Source of the DNA: Alopecurus myosuroides
Taxonomy: Eukaryota > Streptophyta > Magnoliopsida > Poales > Poaceae
DNA length: 64,000 nt
Direction: 5' to 3'
Assembly (NCBI GenBank): GCA_028641055.1
Contig: CM054062.1
Location: 277,099,710 to 277,163,709, forward strand
Shown here: positions 22,653-34,903 of the stretch, in pieces
How positions within the stretch are numbered: position 1 is the stretch's first letter
Layout: the number at the start of each line of letters is the position of its first letter
Notes under the pieces: generated by a model
Told to the model about the DNA's origin: nothing
Databases searched by the model: none
The model's input: the letters and a program-made list of their open reading frames with translations, nothing else
Program-made: the position numbers and the translations under genes

Positions 22653-24132
22653 ACAAGCGTGGAACCTGCACACGAACACAAAATCTCTCTTGCCCTAATT
22701 TTTCGGAAGGTTGTCAATCTTCCGATCTTGCTGAAAACTAGAGAACTAAAAGTATAGTCTTGAAAACTAATAGAAGTAAAAAAACGGAACAACAAGGAAA
22801 CAATTATGAAAGTGCTTAAAAGAAGGTTGCAAATATGAGGAAAATAGGACCGGGGGCCATAGGTTCACTAGAGCTGTTTCTCCAAAGAAAACAAACATGC
22901 TGGTTGAACAAATTACAGCTGGGCAATGGATAAATCATGAACGTATAAAAATACTATTATGACGAGATATAGTTCACTGGTTCTAACATTGTAGGCTTTA
23001 CGTAAAAGCATATGGACCGCTATCCAGCATGCATCCATATCTAAAATTCCACCTCAAGAAAGATGTCCACAAATCTCTCTGGTATTAAGTTGCAGCAACG
23101 AAGTGATTGCTTTGTGTGCAACAGGAAAATGCATTAAGAATAATACGTAATGTAAGCAGTGATCCTCGTCCATAGACAAGAGCACCACTATTTTCTCCCT
23201 AGTAGCAACATCACATCCCCATCTGTCATGTTTCTGTCACTCGAGCACAGATGTAAGGGAGCCATGAACCTACCATCTAGCATATAAACCCTCTCTTGGA
23301 TGTGAAAACAACTACGTGGCCAAAGTAATCATAAACACCGGAGAGCATTGTCAAAAAATTAAAACTCTCTACAAATATAAGTGAAGCATCTCAGATTGAC
23401 ATGAACAAAATAATCATTATCTCATGGTTCATCGGATCCCAGCAAACACAACATGCACAATTACATAACGGTGGTCTTGATCATGTGATGCAACTCACGA
23501 GACTCTAAACATGGAGGAGGCATAGGGGAGAGAACAACCATCTAGCTACTTCTATGGACCCGTAGTTCCGAGATGAACTACTCATGCATCTGTCTGGAGG
23601 CGGTGATGGCGATGTAGAGGCCTCGGATGACAATTCCTCTCTCTGGCAGGGTGCCGGAACAGGGCCGCAGAAGCCCTAGATTGGACTTTCAAGGTGACGG
23701 TGCCTCTCTGTAGGTTTCATGGAAAATTACTTTGTCCCTGATGTTTTTAGGATTAAAGGTGATTTATAGGCGAAGAGGCGACGAGAGGCGGTGGCCAGGG
23801 TCCTCAGGGGCCCAACAGGCAGGACCTAGGGTGGAGTCGCGCCTGGCACCCCCTGGGACCCCTATCCCCCTCCGACTCTTTTTTGGACTTCATCTTCTTT
23901 TCGGGTAAAAAACGATCTCCGTGGATTTTCAGCCCTTTTCGAGAATATTTTTTTAAGAACTATTCTGAAATAGAAAAACAGCAGAAAACAACAACTGGTC
24001 TGGGGCATCTTGGTAATAGGTTAGTTAATGAAAACATGTGGAAAACGATAGAAAACATGTGGAAAACAAAAAGGTATTGGGTAGAAAACAAGCATGGAGC
24101 ATAAAAATTATAGATACATTTTCAACAAATCA
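22650..24132 (-). mobile_element. LTR copy 1 (5' LTR of the reverse-oriented gypsy)
   Basis: Homologous along its length to 25869-27335 and, in part, to 29693-30557. Shared words include AATAGGACCGGGG, CATGCATCCATATC, GGATCCCA, CTAGATTGGACTTTCAAGG and GTTAATAGGTTAGT. The right end, AGATACATTTTCAACAAATCA, is a decayed form of ATACGTTTGCAACGTATCA at the third copy's end. The tRNA-Asp-like site is at its left, so it is the 5' LTR on the minus strand. Left edge approximate. Confidence 0.7.
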
Positions 24133-25730
24133 ATTATTGATTGTGAAATATGTTTTACAATCACGTCTACTAGATATCGAACCTGTAGGGGTCATAGACT
24201 TAAGGTGTCAAAATCTATTGTTTGCATTGGATGGTCCGGAGGAGAGTATGGTATTATTCGGGTAATTCCGATGTGATAGAATAAATATTCAAGATAGATT
24301 ATGGAGGACGTGAGATGTTCAGAGATGTTGGAAATATATTTCTAACATCAATAGGTAATGGTTGATGTCATTACGATATCACAGAAAAAAAAATCCGGTG
24401 TCAATCGGAGTCGTTTCGGAAAAGTTACCATAAGAGAGAGTTAATGTCGGTGTAGGCATAATATTATATGAGATATAACAGAGGATATGAGATGTCTCTG
24501 GATGTCGGGAATATGTTTATGACATCATTAGATAATATCGATGATTTTATCTATAGGGTCACAGGGTTCTGGAAGAGTTCCGGGGGACTTTCCTTATATG
24601 GAAGCAGTGCTGGAGGGGGGCATATGTCCTCCTATGGGAAAAACCTAATTTTAGAGAATGCCAGGTGGGGCCCATGGTCTCAGAAAATGCACAAGGTTTC
24701 CGTAGGAATATTTAAGAATTTATTTGAGAAATAAATGAGTGGGAAAAAGAAAAGAAAAAAATGGGGCTAGGATTGGACTCCACAAGGGAGTCCAATCCGA
24801 AGTCTCCTAGGAGACTTGGTGCGGCCAAGGAGAGGAGGGGGAAACCGACCCCTCCCTTTGGCAGGCCCCCTCCCTTGACCCACTATATAATCCGCACCCC
24901 TCCTCTCTTTTAGACACACAATTGAGCCTTTTGGCCTCTCTTTTTGTATAGAAGAATTAGAGGACTAATTAGAGCACTTCTAATTGAATTAGAGACTTCT
25001 CTAATAATTAGAAGAACTAATTAAAGCTTCTAACTAGAACACTTCTAATAGGATTAGAATCTCTCTAATAACTAGAAGAATAATTAGAGCAATCTAATTA
25101 GAGCCTTTCTAATTGGTTTAGAGATATTCTAATTGGATTAGGACCTCCTCTAATTAGATTAGAGCTTCCTCTGATTGAATTAGAGCGTCTGATTAGGCTG
25201 AGGTGATCCTCTCCCGATTAGACCTAGCTCTAATCTATCTTCCTCTCTCTCTCTTATGTGTTGGCAACTTCTCCACCTCAATTGTGGACCTGTGGTTCCT
25301 AGTTCTGGACGGCGAAGCACTACAGGATTTTGACTAACGTATGTGCGCGATCTCTTAGAGGGGTAACTTGTGATACCCTCACTCGGCTGGATCCAGAAGG
25401 TGGGATACGGGGAATCGGCAACAGTCTCACTATTAGACTTGGCCATGGGACTCTTCATCAGGCATCACTCACATCGTCATCGACACTACTTCCGCGCTTC
25501 TTGTCGGTAACAAATCAGATATATCCACGCCTTTACCTACATAGTAAATCGTGGTTGTTACGTAGGACGGGAATTTTTTAAATTCTTCCACGTACACCAA
25601 TAGTTATTGTTAGGTATTTCTCTATGATGTTACATAAAATGGAAGATTCCATATAGCCGATGGAAGGATGACATCGAGTGTTGGTCGTCATAAAAATTTT
25701 AGAAGTGTGATGAGGACGTGATCACACGCT
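24133..25730 (+). mobile_element. Unassigned LTR-like sequence
   Basis: No coding frame is supported. The layout is that of an LTR: an AT-rich upstream part, an inverted pair GGATTGGACTCC / GGAGTCCAATCC (about 24771-24801), GC-rich sequence and a TATATAAT box at 24884-24891. An array of CTAATTAG-like units and a GC-mixed tail follow. Ends with TG...CA and a target duplication were not identified. It sits between two LTR copies of the gypsy family. Host promoter origin cannot be excluded. Confidence 0.35.
24950..25200. repeat. Imperfect array of TCTAATTAGA-type palindromic units
   Basis: About 12-15 imperfect units of roughly 18-22 bp built on (T)CTAATTAG and TTAGAGC, for example ATTAGAGCACTTCTAATTG, recur for 250 bp. 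Units are irregular in length and spacing, so this is a degenerate tandem repeat. Confidence 0.7.
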
Positions 25731-25868
25731 CGTTGGGAGACCCCAAGTGGAAGGTATGATGCAGTCTAGGGTAAGTTTTCCCCTAGTATAGAACCAGAGT
25801 TATCGAACTAGTATGACTTCGTAGTCTTGAAGAAGGTTTCTTTATCAATGGCGCCAGAAAAGTAACGT
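25731..25868 (-). mobile_element. Internal fragment adjoining LTR copy 2 on its primer-binding side
   Basis: Contains CGTTGGGAGACCCCAAGTGG and AAGTTTTCCCCTAGTATAG, then TGGCGCC next to the LTR edge. From memory this order matches the leader of Triticeae Athila-type elements read in reverse. If so, LTR copy 2 has internal sequence on both sides, a mark of recombination. Support is from recall only. Confidence 0.4.
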
Positions 25869-27335
25869 TGACGAGGCGTGGAGCCTGCACACAAGCACAA
25901 ACTCCCTCTTGCCCCCAACTTTCCGGAAAGTTGTCAATCTTCCGGTCTTGTTGAAAATAGGAGGATTAAACGTATAGAGTCTTGGAAAACAATAAAATTA
26001 AAAATAGAACAGCGAGAAACAATGATTGAAGTGCTTAAAATAAGTTTTGCAATATGAGGAAAATAGGACCGGGGACCATAGGTTCACTAGTGGTGTCTCT
26101 CCAAAGAAAACAAACTTGCTAGGTGAACAAATTACAACTGGGCAATTGACAAATCAAGGACATATAACAATAATATTATGACGAGACAAAGTTCACTGGT
26201 TCTAACATTGTGGGAATTACGTCAAGGCATATGGACCGCTATCCAGCATGCATCCATATCTAAATATCTACCTCAAGAAAGATATCTAGCAAATCCCTTG
26301 GTATTAAGTTGCAGCAACGAAGTGATTGCTATGTGTGCGACACACGCATTAAGATCAGTACGTAATGTAAGAAGTGGTTCTCATCTTTAGACAAGATCAC
26401 CGATGTTTTCTCCCTAGTGGAAACAACATATCCTCCCCCTGCATGTTTCTCTCACTCGAGCGCAAGCAACAAGGAGGCGTGAACCCACTATCTAGCATAT
26501 AAACCCTCTCTTGGAGGAGAAAACAACTACATGTCCAAGGTAATCATAAACATCGGAGAGCATCGCAAGACAAGATTAAAACTCTCTAGAAATATAAGTG
26601 AAGCATATAAGATTGACATGGACAAAATAACCATAATCTCATGATTCATCGGATCCCATTAAACACAACATGCACAATTACATAACGTTGGTCTCGATCA
26701 TGTGAGGCAGCTCATGAGACTCTAAACATGGAGGCATAGGGAAGAGAACAACATCTAGCTTCCTATGGACCCTTAGTTCCGCGATGAACTACTCACGCGT
26801 CTGTTCGGAGGCGATCATGGAGATGTAGAGGCCTCCGGTGATGACCCCCCTCTCCGGTAGGGTGGCGGTGCAGGAATCTAGAAGCCCTAGATTGGACTTT
26901 CAAGGTGATGACGCCTCTCTGTATGTTTTGTGGAAAATAACTCCGTCCCCGATGGTTTTAGGGTTAATGGGAATTTAGAAGCGAAGGGAGGACACCAGGC
27001 GGTGCACGGGGCACCCAGGCACCCTCCAAGCGCAGCCCAGGGGGTCGCGCGAGGCACATGCCTGGTGGCCCCCTGACCCCCTCCGACTCTCCTTTGGACA
27101 CCGTCTTCATTTCGGGTAAAAATTGATCTTCATGGATTTTTAGCCCTTTCCGGGAATATTTCCTTAAGAAATTTTCTGAAATAGAAAAACTGCAGAAAAC
27201 AACAATTGGCCTGGGGTATCTTGTTAATAGGTTAGTCTGTGAAAACATTCGAAAAAAACATGTCAAAAACAAAATGTATTGGGTAGAAAACAAGCATGCA
27301 GATTCAAAAATTATAGATGCGTTTGCAACATATCA
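25869..27335 (-). mobile_element. LTR copy 2 of the reverse-oriented gypsy family
   Basis: Starts TGACGAGGCG and ends GTTTGCAACATATCA, followed at 27336 by TCATCCCCCAAGCTT. Read on the minus strand this is a polypurine tract (AAGCTTGGGGGATGA) directly before the LTR, so this copy serves as 3' LTR of the unit to its right. About 1467 bp, alignable with copy 1. No matching 5-bp duplication was found (AACGT on the left; GAGTG beyond copy 3). Confidence 0.7.
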
Positions 27336-29692
27336 TCATCCCCCAAGCTTAACTACTGCTCGTTCTCGAGTAGGTAAGTGATAAAAAAATAATTTTTGTG
27401 GTGACATGAAGCCAACACAAATCTTGATCAACGTTATGTAAAAGCATTGCAAAATTGAGATCAAATTACTTTAACAAAGGCATGATAAATATTATTTCAA
27501 CTAATGTAAACTTAGCAAAGTTCAATATTTAAAGAAACACAAACAAAATAAAATGAATAATTAAATATTGAAAGTGATACGGTTGTTTAAATCATAAAGA
27601 AAAACATAATAAAGTGGTATCCAGCTAGTCCTTCGTGTGGTAGCAAAACATAAATGCCAGGACACCTTCAATATTTAAATGATGGCTAGATACAAGTAAT
27701 TTGAGAGCAAGCAATACAACAAATCATGAATCAATCAATAATAAATTTTGGGACAATGCACATTATACTCAGAATGACAACTATGCTCTCTTAGCCGGTG
27801 CATAAAGTAAGAAGATGAAGACTCAACATAAAAGTAAAACAAAGGCCCATCGTAGAGGGAAGCAGGGATTACATATGTGCTAGAGCCTTTTAGTTGATAA
27901 AAGAGATATATTGAAAACAATTTTGAGAGAGGTGTATGTCTATGTCAACGAATGGTAATGAAAAACTTATCACAATCCATGCCAAGCAAAGTGTTAAGGC
28001 TTTTGAGAGCGGTTTCCGTTGTTTATTAGTTTGGCACTTCTCCCCACCTTTATTTCACAAACCAGGGCTAGCCGTTTTCACGGGTACCCACCAGCTTTCA
28101 TCAAACCATGGGGAAGTGCTGTTTTGTTATTATTTGGCATCAACTCTCTGCAAATTTAGATGAGCACATATTCCATACTCATCGGGTGAAAGAAGGAAAA
28201 GAACTTTGCTTGACACAACCCATAATAAACTTTAAACTACTTCCTCATGAGCTTAAACAAGAGCACAAAATAGGTTATAATTTTGAAGGTTTTGAAGGTA
28301 ACCCACAAGAAATTTATTTGAAGTGGCGGTTAAAACCACATATAAGTAGATATGGTGGGCAAAGTTGGCATATTTTGGTTTTGGGAGTTGGATGCACGAG
28401 TAGAGCTCATACTGAGTACAGGTGTAGGATAGTAAAAGACTGGGAACAACCAACTAAGAGACCAATAACTGCCATAATCATGCATAGAGACAAACCATCA
28501 TTAATCAAAGCATGAAGTGATATTACAAGTCAAAAACTAAATGATCATCAAGGCTATAAGTGACTTTGTTTGTAGTCATAACATGGTGTGAGCATGCGCC
28601 AAGTCAATCCAGATAAAGCATTCAAAGGAGAAATACCACAATACCATGCTTCAATATGAGAGAACGACACATGATTAAATTCAATGACACATTAAGCACT
28701 CTCAGCTATTTGAGACTAGTCATGATACATCATAAATAACTAAGCACAAAATTAAAATAACATCTAACATGACATGCCAAAGCCTAAGCCATAGTCAAAA
28801 CAAGCTTTCTATTGCACCACTATAAGCATGAAACAATTTACTATTTTCCAACTCCAATCAACTTATCCGAAACAACTCTCAAAGAAAATAAACATCAAAG
28901 ACCAGAGATCTATTCAAATATAACTGAAGAAAACCAACAAGCTATGAAAAAAATTCGAGTGAAAAACAAGAGCTAAACGCAGTACTAGCAAATCTGAACA
29001 CTCGCAGAACAATAAGAGTGACAATTACAGTGTTCTAGGCAATGAAAACAGAGCGTATCTCTCCCAAAATAACAGTGCTAGTATCCAACCAAAAGCTAAA
29101 GAATGGAAAACAAAACAAAACTGACAGCAAAATAAAAAGACGCTCCAAGAATTACACATATCATGTGAAGCAATAGAAATATAGTGCTTGGAAGAAAATT
29201 GCTATTTTTGTTGATAAATAAGGGGATGCCTTGGGCATCCCCAAGCTTTGACGCTTGTACTTATTGGGTATTTCTTGGGGTGACATGGGCATCCCCAAGC
29301 TTGAGATTTTGTTCATCCTTCATCTCATCACATCATTCTTCTCTCTCTACACTTGAACACTTCCTCCACCTAAAACTTCCTCACGATCTTCATTAGCAAC
29401 GTTAGTGTGATCAAAATAATAAATCCACTTGGTTCAGTTTCAACACAAGTCTCACGCTTAAATTAAAACATTAGCTACTATCATAACTTCTTTTAAAGTT
29501 CTCCCTCTCAAAAGAACACCAAAAGAAAGAGATTAATACGCAAATGCAAATAGAGGAAGAAATCTTTCAAAACAGAACAATCGGTAATGATGAATTTATT
29601 TCGAAAATCTTGTGTTGCTCAAATCAAAAAGTGGTAAACTAACAGAAGTTAGATAACAAGCTGTTGCATGTGTCTATTTGTTTCCAAAGGAT
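27336..29692 (-). mobile_element. Internal region of the reverse-oriented gypsy element, copy 2
   Basis: Begins with the polypurine tract at its left and carries the block repeated from copy 1 at 28740-29690. An open frame at 28108-28515 on the + strand is antisense to the element and is not supported as a gene. Similarity to copy 1 stops at about 29690, exactly where LTR copy 3 begins in mid-LTR. The primer-binding side has therefore been deleted. No polymerase motifs are seen. Confidence 0.6.
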
Positions 29693-30557
29693 TGAACCCA
29701 CTATCTTCCATATAAACCCTCTCTTGGAGGTGAAAACAACTACGTGACCAAGGTAATCATAAACACCGAAGAGCATTGCAAGACAAGAGTAAAACTCTCT
29801 AAAAATATAAGTGAAGCATCTCAGATTGACATGAACAAAATAATCATAATCTCATGGTTCATTGGATCCTAGCAAACACAATATGCACAATTACACAACG
29901 GTGGTCTCGATCATATGAGACAGCTCGCGATACTCTAAACATGGAGGCATAGGGGAGAGAACAACCATCTAGCCATTGCTATGGCCCCATAGTCCCGACA
30001 TGAACTACTCACGCATCTCTTCGGAGACGATCATGGCGATATAGAGGCCTCCGGTGACGACCCCCTCTCCGACAGGGTACTGGAGCAGGACTCCAGAAGC
30101 CCTATATTGGACTTTCGAGGTTACGACGCCTCTTTGTATGTTTCGTGGAATATAACTCCGTCTGCTATGGTTTTAGGGTTAAAGGCAATTTATAAGCGAA
30201 GCCGGGATGCGAGGCAGTGCACGGGGCACCAAGGTGCGGCCTAGGGGGGGCGCCTGGCACATGCTTTGTGGCCCCTTGGCTCCCCTCCATCTCTCCTTTG
30301 GACACAATGTTTGTTCCGGGTAAAATTGTTCACCGTGGATTTTCAGCCCTTACCGAGAATATTTCCTTAAGAAATTTTCTGAAATAGAAAAACAGAAGAA
30401 AACATCAACTGGCCTAGGGCATCTTGTTAATAGGTTAGTCTGTGCAAACATGCGAAAAACAATCGGAAAACAAAAAAAAACATGTGAAAAACAAAAGGTA
30501 TTGGATAGAAAACAAGTATGAATTATCAAAAATTATAAATACGTTTGCAACGTATCA
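29693..30557 (-). mobile_element. LTR copy 3, truncated
   Basis: Matches the part of copy 2 from about 26480 (GAACCCACTATCT, then ATATAAACCCTCTCTTGG) to the end. It finishes ACGTTTGCAACGTATCA at 30557, the best preserved terminus of the three. About 600 bp of the LTR's other end is missing at a deletion junction. Confidence 0.7.
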
Positions 30558-31442
30558 GAGTGCAAATTCAAGTTGAGCATATCAAATAGATCATATATCA
30601 AAGAGATCATATATATATATGCCTGAACCTTGTCGTCCATTTGGTTGTAATGGGCATGTGAATACGTGCATCTTGAAGGATTCACCGTATATAGTGGAAC
30701 ATGCTGGAGTAATTTGTGTCTTCACCAAACGAACGCAATCAAGAGAAATTTCAACTTTAGCCAGAGTTGAATATGTGCAAGGAAAATTCATAAACATAAT
30801 AGGTTTTCTATTTCCGGTATCAAGGAGGTTATTGGATACAAGGTCATAGAATAGACTATCAAGGTGGTCTCTAGATTGACGGCATCGTTCTTAGAGTTTA
30901 AACATCTGTATCATTGGCATCATATTTATTTGTATTCTCCCTATGTGAGTTTTTTTAACTTGTCATTATTTTCACTGGCATTGCTTCCTCCACCTTCTCT
31001 TTTGGATGACGATCCAATCTACAGCAACATCTCCGATGATAACACCAAAGGTGGCATTACTGAAAGCCGAAGTCATGCAACTCATTAATTGGACCGGTAT
31101 GTACCTCCAAGACGTGATCCCTCCATCGTCGCTTACCTTTGTGGCCGCCTCCTCTAAGTCTGCTTTGACGCCCACCATTGTATCTTTGACACCCTCTTCG
31201 ACTCTCAAAGACACGGTGTTGAAATAGGCATCCGAGAGAAGCAAATATGCCAGTATGCCACGGAAAAGTAGAAATCACCGAGACAAAATACGGACTCGCC
31301 GTCATCATCGTCCACCGACGAAGATGGTGCGCAGAATCGACCACGGGACGACAACATGTAGCGCCCGAGGAGTCGCACTAAGAGCCGCTTGTAATTCGCC
31401 TCACCCAGAGGGAAGGTAACATTATGTTCCTCTGATCTCCCG
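30558..31442. other. Gap without a supported gene
   Basis: Mixed-composition sequence with several short overlapping frames on both strands and no recognised motif. Contains a short (AT)n run at 30608-30619. Confidence 0.4.
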
Positions 31443-32071
31443 GTGTTGAAACGGAATCTATGCTTGCCCCACATCGGCAACAACTCTTATCTTTTTGTGG
31501 ATGCAACCTGGAAACCCTTGCAGAATAGGCCAACTGCTCATGCAGGTATTGGGATCTTCCTTTGCTGGAAACAAGGCCAAGTGATCTCGGATGTCTTTCT
31601 TCAGGCCTTCTCTGCCGATGCGGATTCGGCATTAGCTGCCGAAGCAATTGGTGTATCCTTAGCATCGAAGTTGATTGCTGCTCTTTCGATCTCGCCCGTG
31701 CAGCTCTTCACAGATAACTCCACCGTCGCTGCAGCAGTGCACCCCGCTCCGTCATCGTCTCTTCAGTTGATTCCTTGGAGTATTAGAAGCCACATAGCAG
31801 AGATTAGACACCAAATAGAAGATCTTCTCTTCTCTGCTCAACATGTCTCCAGGGAATTTAACTGTGTTGCTCATGATTGCGCACAGAAGCCCTCAAATCC
31901 TCTGGATTAGGGTTCATCAGTTCTTGTAGGAACGACGCTCACGACAGGAATATGTGCCCAGTTGTCTCGGTGGTTCAATCTCTAATACGACTCGGCAATG
32001 TAATCACCTTTGTACAATGTCTTTGAGCAATGCAATAGACACCTCGGTGTCGCCACTTGTACAAAAAAAAA
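31443..32071 (+). pseudogene. 5'-truncated LINE: RNase H-like C-terminus plus poly(A) tail
   Basis: The frame 31443-31910 shows an RNase H-like fold signature: FVDATWKP near the start, then AGIGIFL, ADADSALAAEAIGVSLA, LFTDNSTVAAAV and finally HVSREFNCVAHDCA. The order matches the Asp, Glu, Asp and His/Asp positions of the domain that closes plant LINE polyproteins. A 3' tail of about 150 bp ends in A9 at 32063-32071, as expected of a retroposed, 5'-truncated copy. Target-site duplications were not identified. Confidence 0.7.
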
Positions 32072-34022
32072 TGTTCCTCATCTCAAAAATAAATGTCACG
32101 GGGTTTGAAATTCAAAATCAACCCGCACACTAAATGGAAAAGGAATAACACACCGTACCAGCCTCACGTAAAACTTAGTACGAAATGAGCGACAATTTTT
32201 ATGAATCGGAGGACGGTGCATGGAATGGAATTAGAATTTACTTTGTGTTGCATTTTAGAAACATTTCATAATTTTCATATTCAACGGACAACGGTTATTG
32301 CCTCGCATTGAGGTTGCTGGGCATCAGCCTGGCGGGAGCTGATGCAATGAGACGAGGAAGTCCACGGTCGAAGGCTGGCCCGCTCGGTTCCTCGGGAATC
32401 CCAACCCAAGTTGCACAGATATCCATCCATCCATCCATCCGTCGTCAATCAAATCAATGAATGCCCGCAGGCAGCCGTGATCCGTCTCCAAAAATAATCT
32501 CCAGGACAGGCACCCCTTTTCGCCGCCCGTTTGTCACGGCGCGGCTCCTAAAAACAAAGGAAGAAAGAGTGCGCGAGTGACGCAACGTCAGCTACTCACT
32601 CAGCTAGCACCACTAGCTGCTGCGCAACCACGCTGCGGCCTAGCTACTTTGGAATCCGCAGACGGCAGAGCCACGCTGAGGGGAGGTGACTCTCCATGAA
32701 GCCGCGAGCAACGAGACAAAACAAAAACGAGAGGAGCGGAGAGAGAGAGGGGATGGGTGACAGAGTGACGTGGCACATCTCCCGAGGTAGATAAACCGCT
32801 GCCTCCTCCGCGCTCGCCTTGTCCGGGCGCTACGTAGCTCCTGCGTCCAGCCTTATCTACAGCGCACCACGCCTCTCCCCTGCGCTGACAGAGACGAGAC
32901 AGAAGCTACGTATGAAAATATGTTACTAATGTATTTTTCCGCCCAGTTCATGTATTTTACGACTATTTTTCGTGGAGAGCGCATTGACGCGCAAGCACTC
33001 TTGTCTCTCTATCGATCTGCTGTTGGTTTCGCCTTTGGCAACTGATCGATTGATCGATCGCGCTTGGAAAGAACTTTTTCCCCGGTTCCCGTGGCTTTGC
33101 GCGCGCGTGCCTCGCCGGGCCACGGTTTGTTCTGTTGCTGGGTCGCGTGGTTGGGAGGTGCGAAAGGCCCAGGCCAGGTGCGCGCGTCACTGTGCCGTGC
33201 AGTGGGAAAGAACAAATTCTTTTACGGGCGGCAGCGCGCATCGGCTCCCGTGCCATGCTCGTCAGAGGCGTCGTATTCCCCGGGGAGACCACGACCGCCT
33301 CCCTCGCCTCGGCCACGCGCGCTGCGGAGCGTAGTAGGAGTAGGTTTTTGTTCGGATCGTCACTGGACCGACTCACTGATAGCTTGATGAAACAACAAGC
33401 TAGAGGTCATGGAGTACATACATACCATAAAATATTAACACTATCAAATACATTTAATATGAAATGTTTTTTATGATGATTCTAGTAATAGAAAACTTAT
33501 GAGTATTATATTTGGTTAAGTTTTACAAAAATTACTACTAAAGTAGGGACAGACAAGGCCAAAACCCTCTCTCATCTGTTGGTGCCCCAAAAAAAGGCGG
33601 CAAAGTACGAGGGAAGCCGGGTCCCAAATGTGGTAACCGATGGCGCTGGCCATCCAATCGAATCTTCTCCGTGGAGATCTTCTCCTTCACGGACACCCTC
33701 CTCGATCAGCGCCACGCCCTGCTTTCTGCGACAGCCCGATGTGTGTGTGTGGTGCGCCTCGAGGCTCGCCACCCCGCCCGTCGCCTGCTGCTGCCGCTTT
33801 CGGCAGCCTTCACGTACGTACGCGTCGGCGTCGTCGCTGGTCACACAAACAGCGGCACGCCACCCCTCGCGCCCGTCCGTCCGTCCGTACACGAGTTCGC
33901 CTTCACGTGAGCGCTCTGCATCGAACCGCGCACTTCTGCCTCGGTTCGCGCGAAATCGTCGTCATCCGTCGTTACGTGGGTTGGTTTGAGAACGGCGTCA
34001 ACTCACAGCCGGTCGCTGGAGA
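32072..34022. other. GC-mixed region without a supported gene
   Basis: Many overlapping frames on both strands at 32960-33990 share no recognised motif and look like composition effects. A short (ATCC)n microsatellite lies at about 32420-32440. CpG-rich stretches at 32500-33350 could be promoter-like, but no downstream gene follows; the sequence passes into the second MULE. Confidence 0.4.
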
Positions 34023-34023
34023 A

Positions 34024-34180
34024 GAAAAATTGATCTACAGTACCTGTATTGGACTAGCTGTTTCACATTGGTCACCGGACTTCGCTCTACTTAAAATACG
34101 GTACTGAATCTTGTTAAATACGGTGTACCATATTGCACTGGCGTGGCATACGGTGGAGCACAACTGAGCCGACACTTTGG
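34024..34180. repeat. Left terminal inverted repeat of the second MULE
   Basis: Pairs with 41450-41609 as described for the whole element. The inner part fades after about 34180. Confidence 0.7.
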
Positions 34181-34319
34181 AGGATACGTGGAACGGATAG
34201 CGTGGGAAGAGCGACCGTCATGGTTAATATGCCCGAGGCCCCTTCTGTTCCTAGCAATTCATTTCCCAGCCCTCCCCTGTCTTGTCTCTTTCGACGGAGA
34301 GCTCGACGCAGAGGTGATC

Positions 34320-34590
34320 ACGTACGCGGAGCGGTCGACGTGCCTCACTTCGTCGATCAACCATCGGCGTGATGGCTTCTTCTTCGCATGGAGAGGCTCC
34401 GCCGTACGCGCCTTCCCGTTCGCACCAGAGCGGCGGCGGGAGTAAGGTTCACCACCGGGCGGAGCTGCTGCACGTCGTCAATCAACCGCTGGCCTAATGG
34501 CTTCGTCGTCACGTGGAGAGACGCCTCCCCAGTCTCCATCGTCTGCGCCGGTTGGGAGAGGTGTGCCTACCGCACCTCAGCGTCGGCGAG
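34320..34590. repeat. Tandem duplication of about 125 bp with twin ATG-led segments
   Basis: Two copies share TCGTCGATCAACC / TCGTCAATCAACC followed by ATGGCTTCTTCTTCGCATGG (34374) and ATGGCTTCGTCGTCACGTGG (34498). In the ATG frames they read MASSSHGEAPPYAPS and MASSSRGETPPQSPS. They may be alternative first-exon copies of a cargo gene; that is inference. Confidence 0.6.
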
Positions 34591-34903
34591 ATGAATAATC
34601 GCATCCTCTCTATTGTACGGTTTTGCCCGTCTTTTCAGTCGAATTTGGGGGTATATCTTGTCGATTTAGGTTGCAAGTGTGGGGTTTTAGGGGATTTCCC
34701 ACCGTTTCATTACATGGAACAAATCGTCGTGTTAGGGATTCTAGATATGAGTGGCAAATTGGGTTTTTAGTAGGGTTTATGAAAGAGGTAATAAAGGTGA
34801 CAAATTTAGGTTGTGTAATTCACAGTACTTAGCAATTGCATTGATTCATTGCAGTTCAGTTGTATTGCTCAATTCGTAAATTCTTATCAATTTAGTTCAC
34901 TGA

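Noticed and set aside
24468..24734. 88-codon + strand frame
   Set aside because: No motif; sits in LTR-like non-coding sequence with repeats.
28108..28515. 135-codon + strand frame
   Set aside because: Antisense to the internal region of the reverse-oriented gypsy copy; no domain recognised.
32963..34107. Multiple 100-150-codon frames on both strands
   Set aside because: Mutually overlapping in a GC-rich stretch with no conserved motif or splice-consistent gene.
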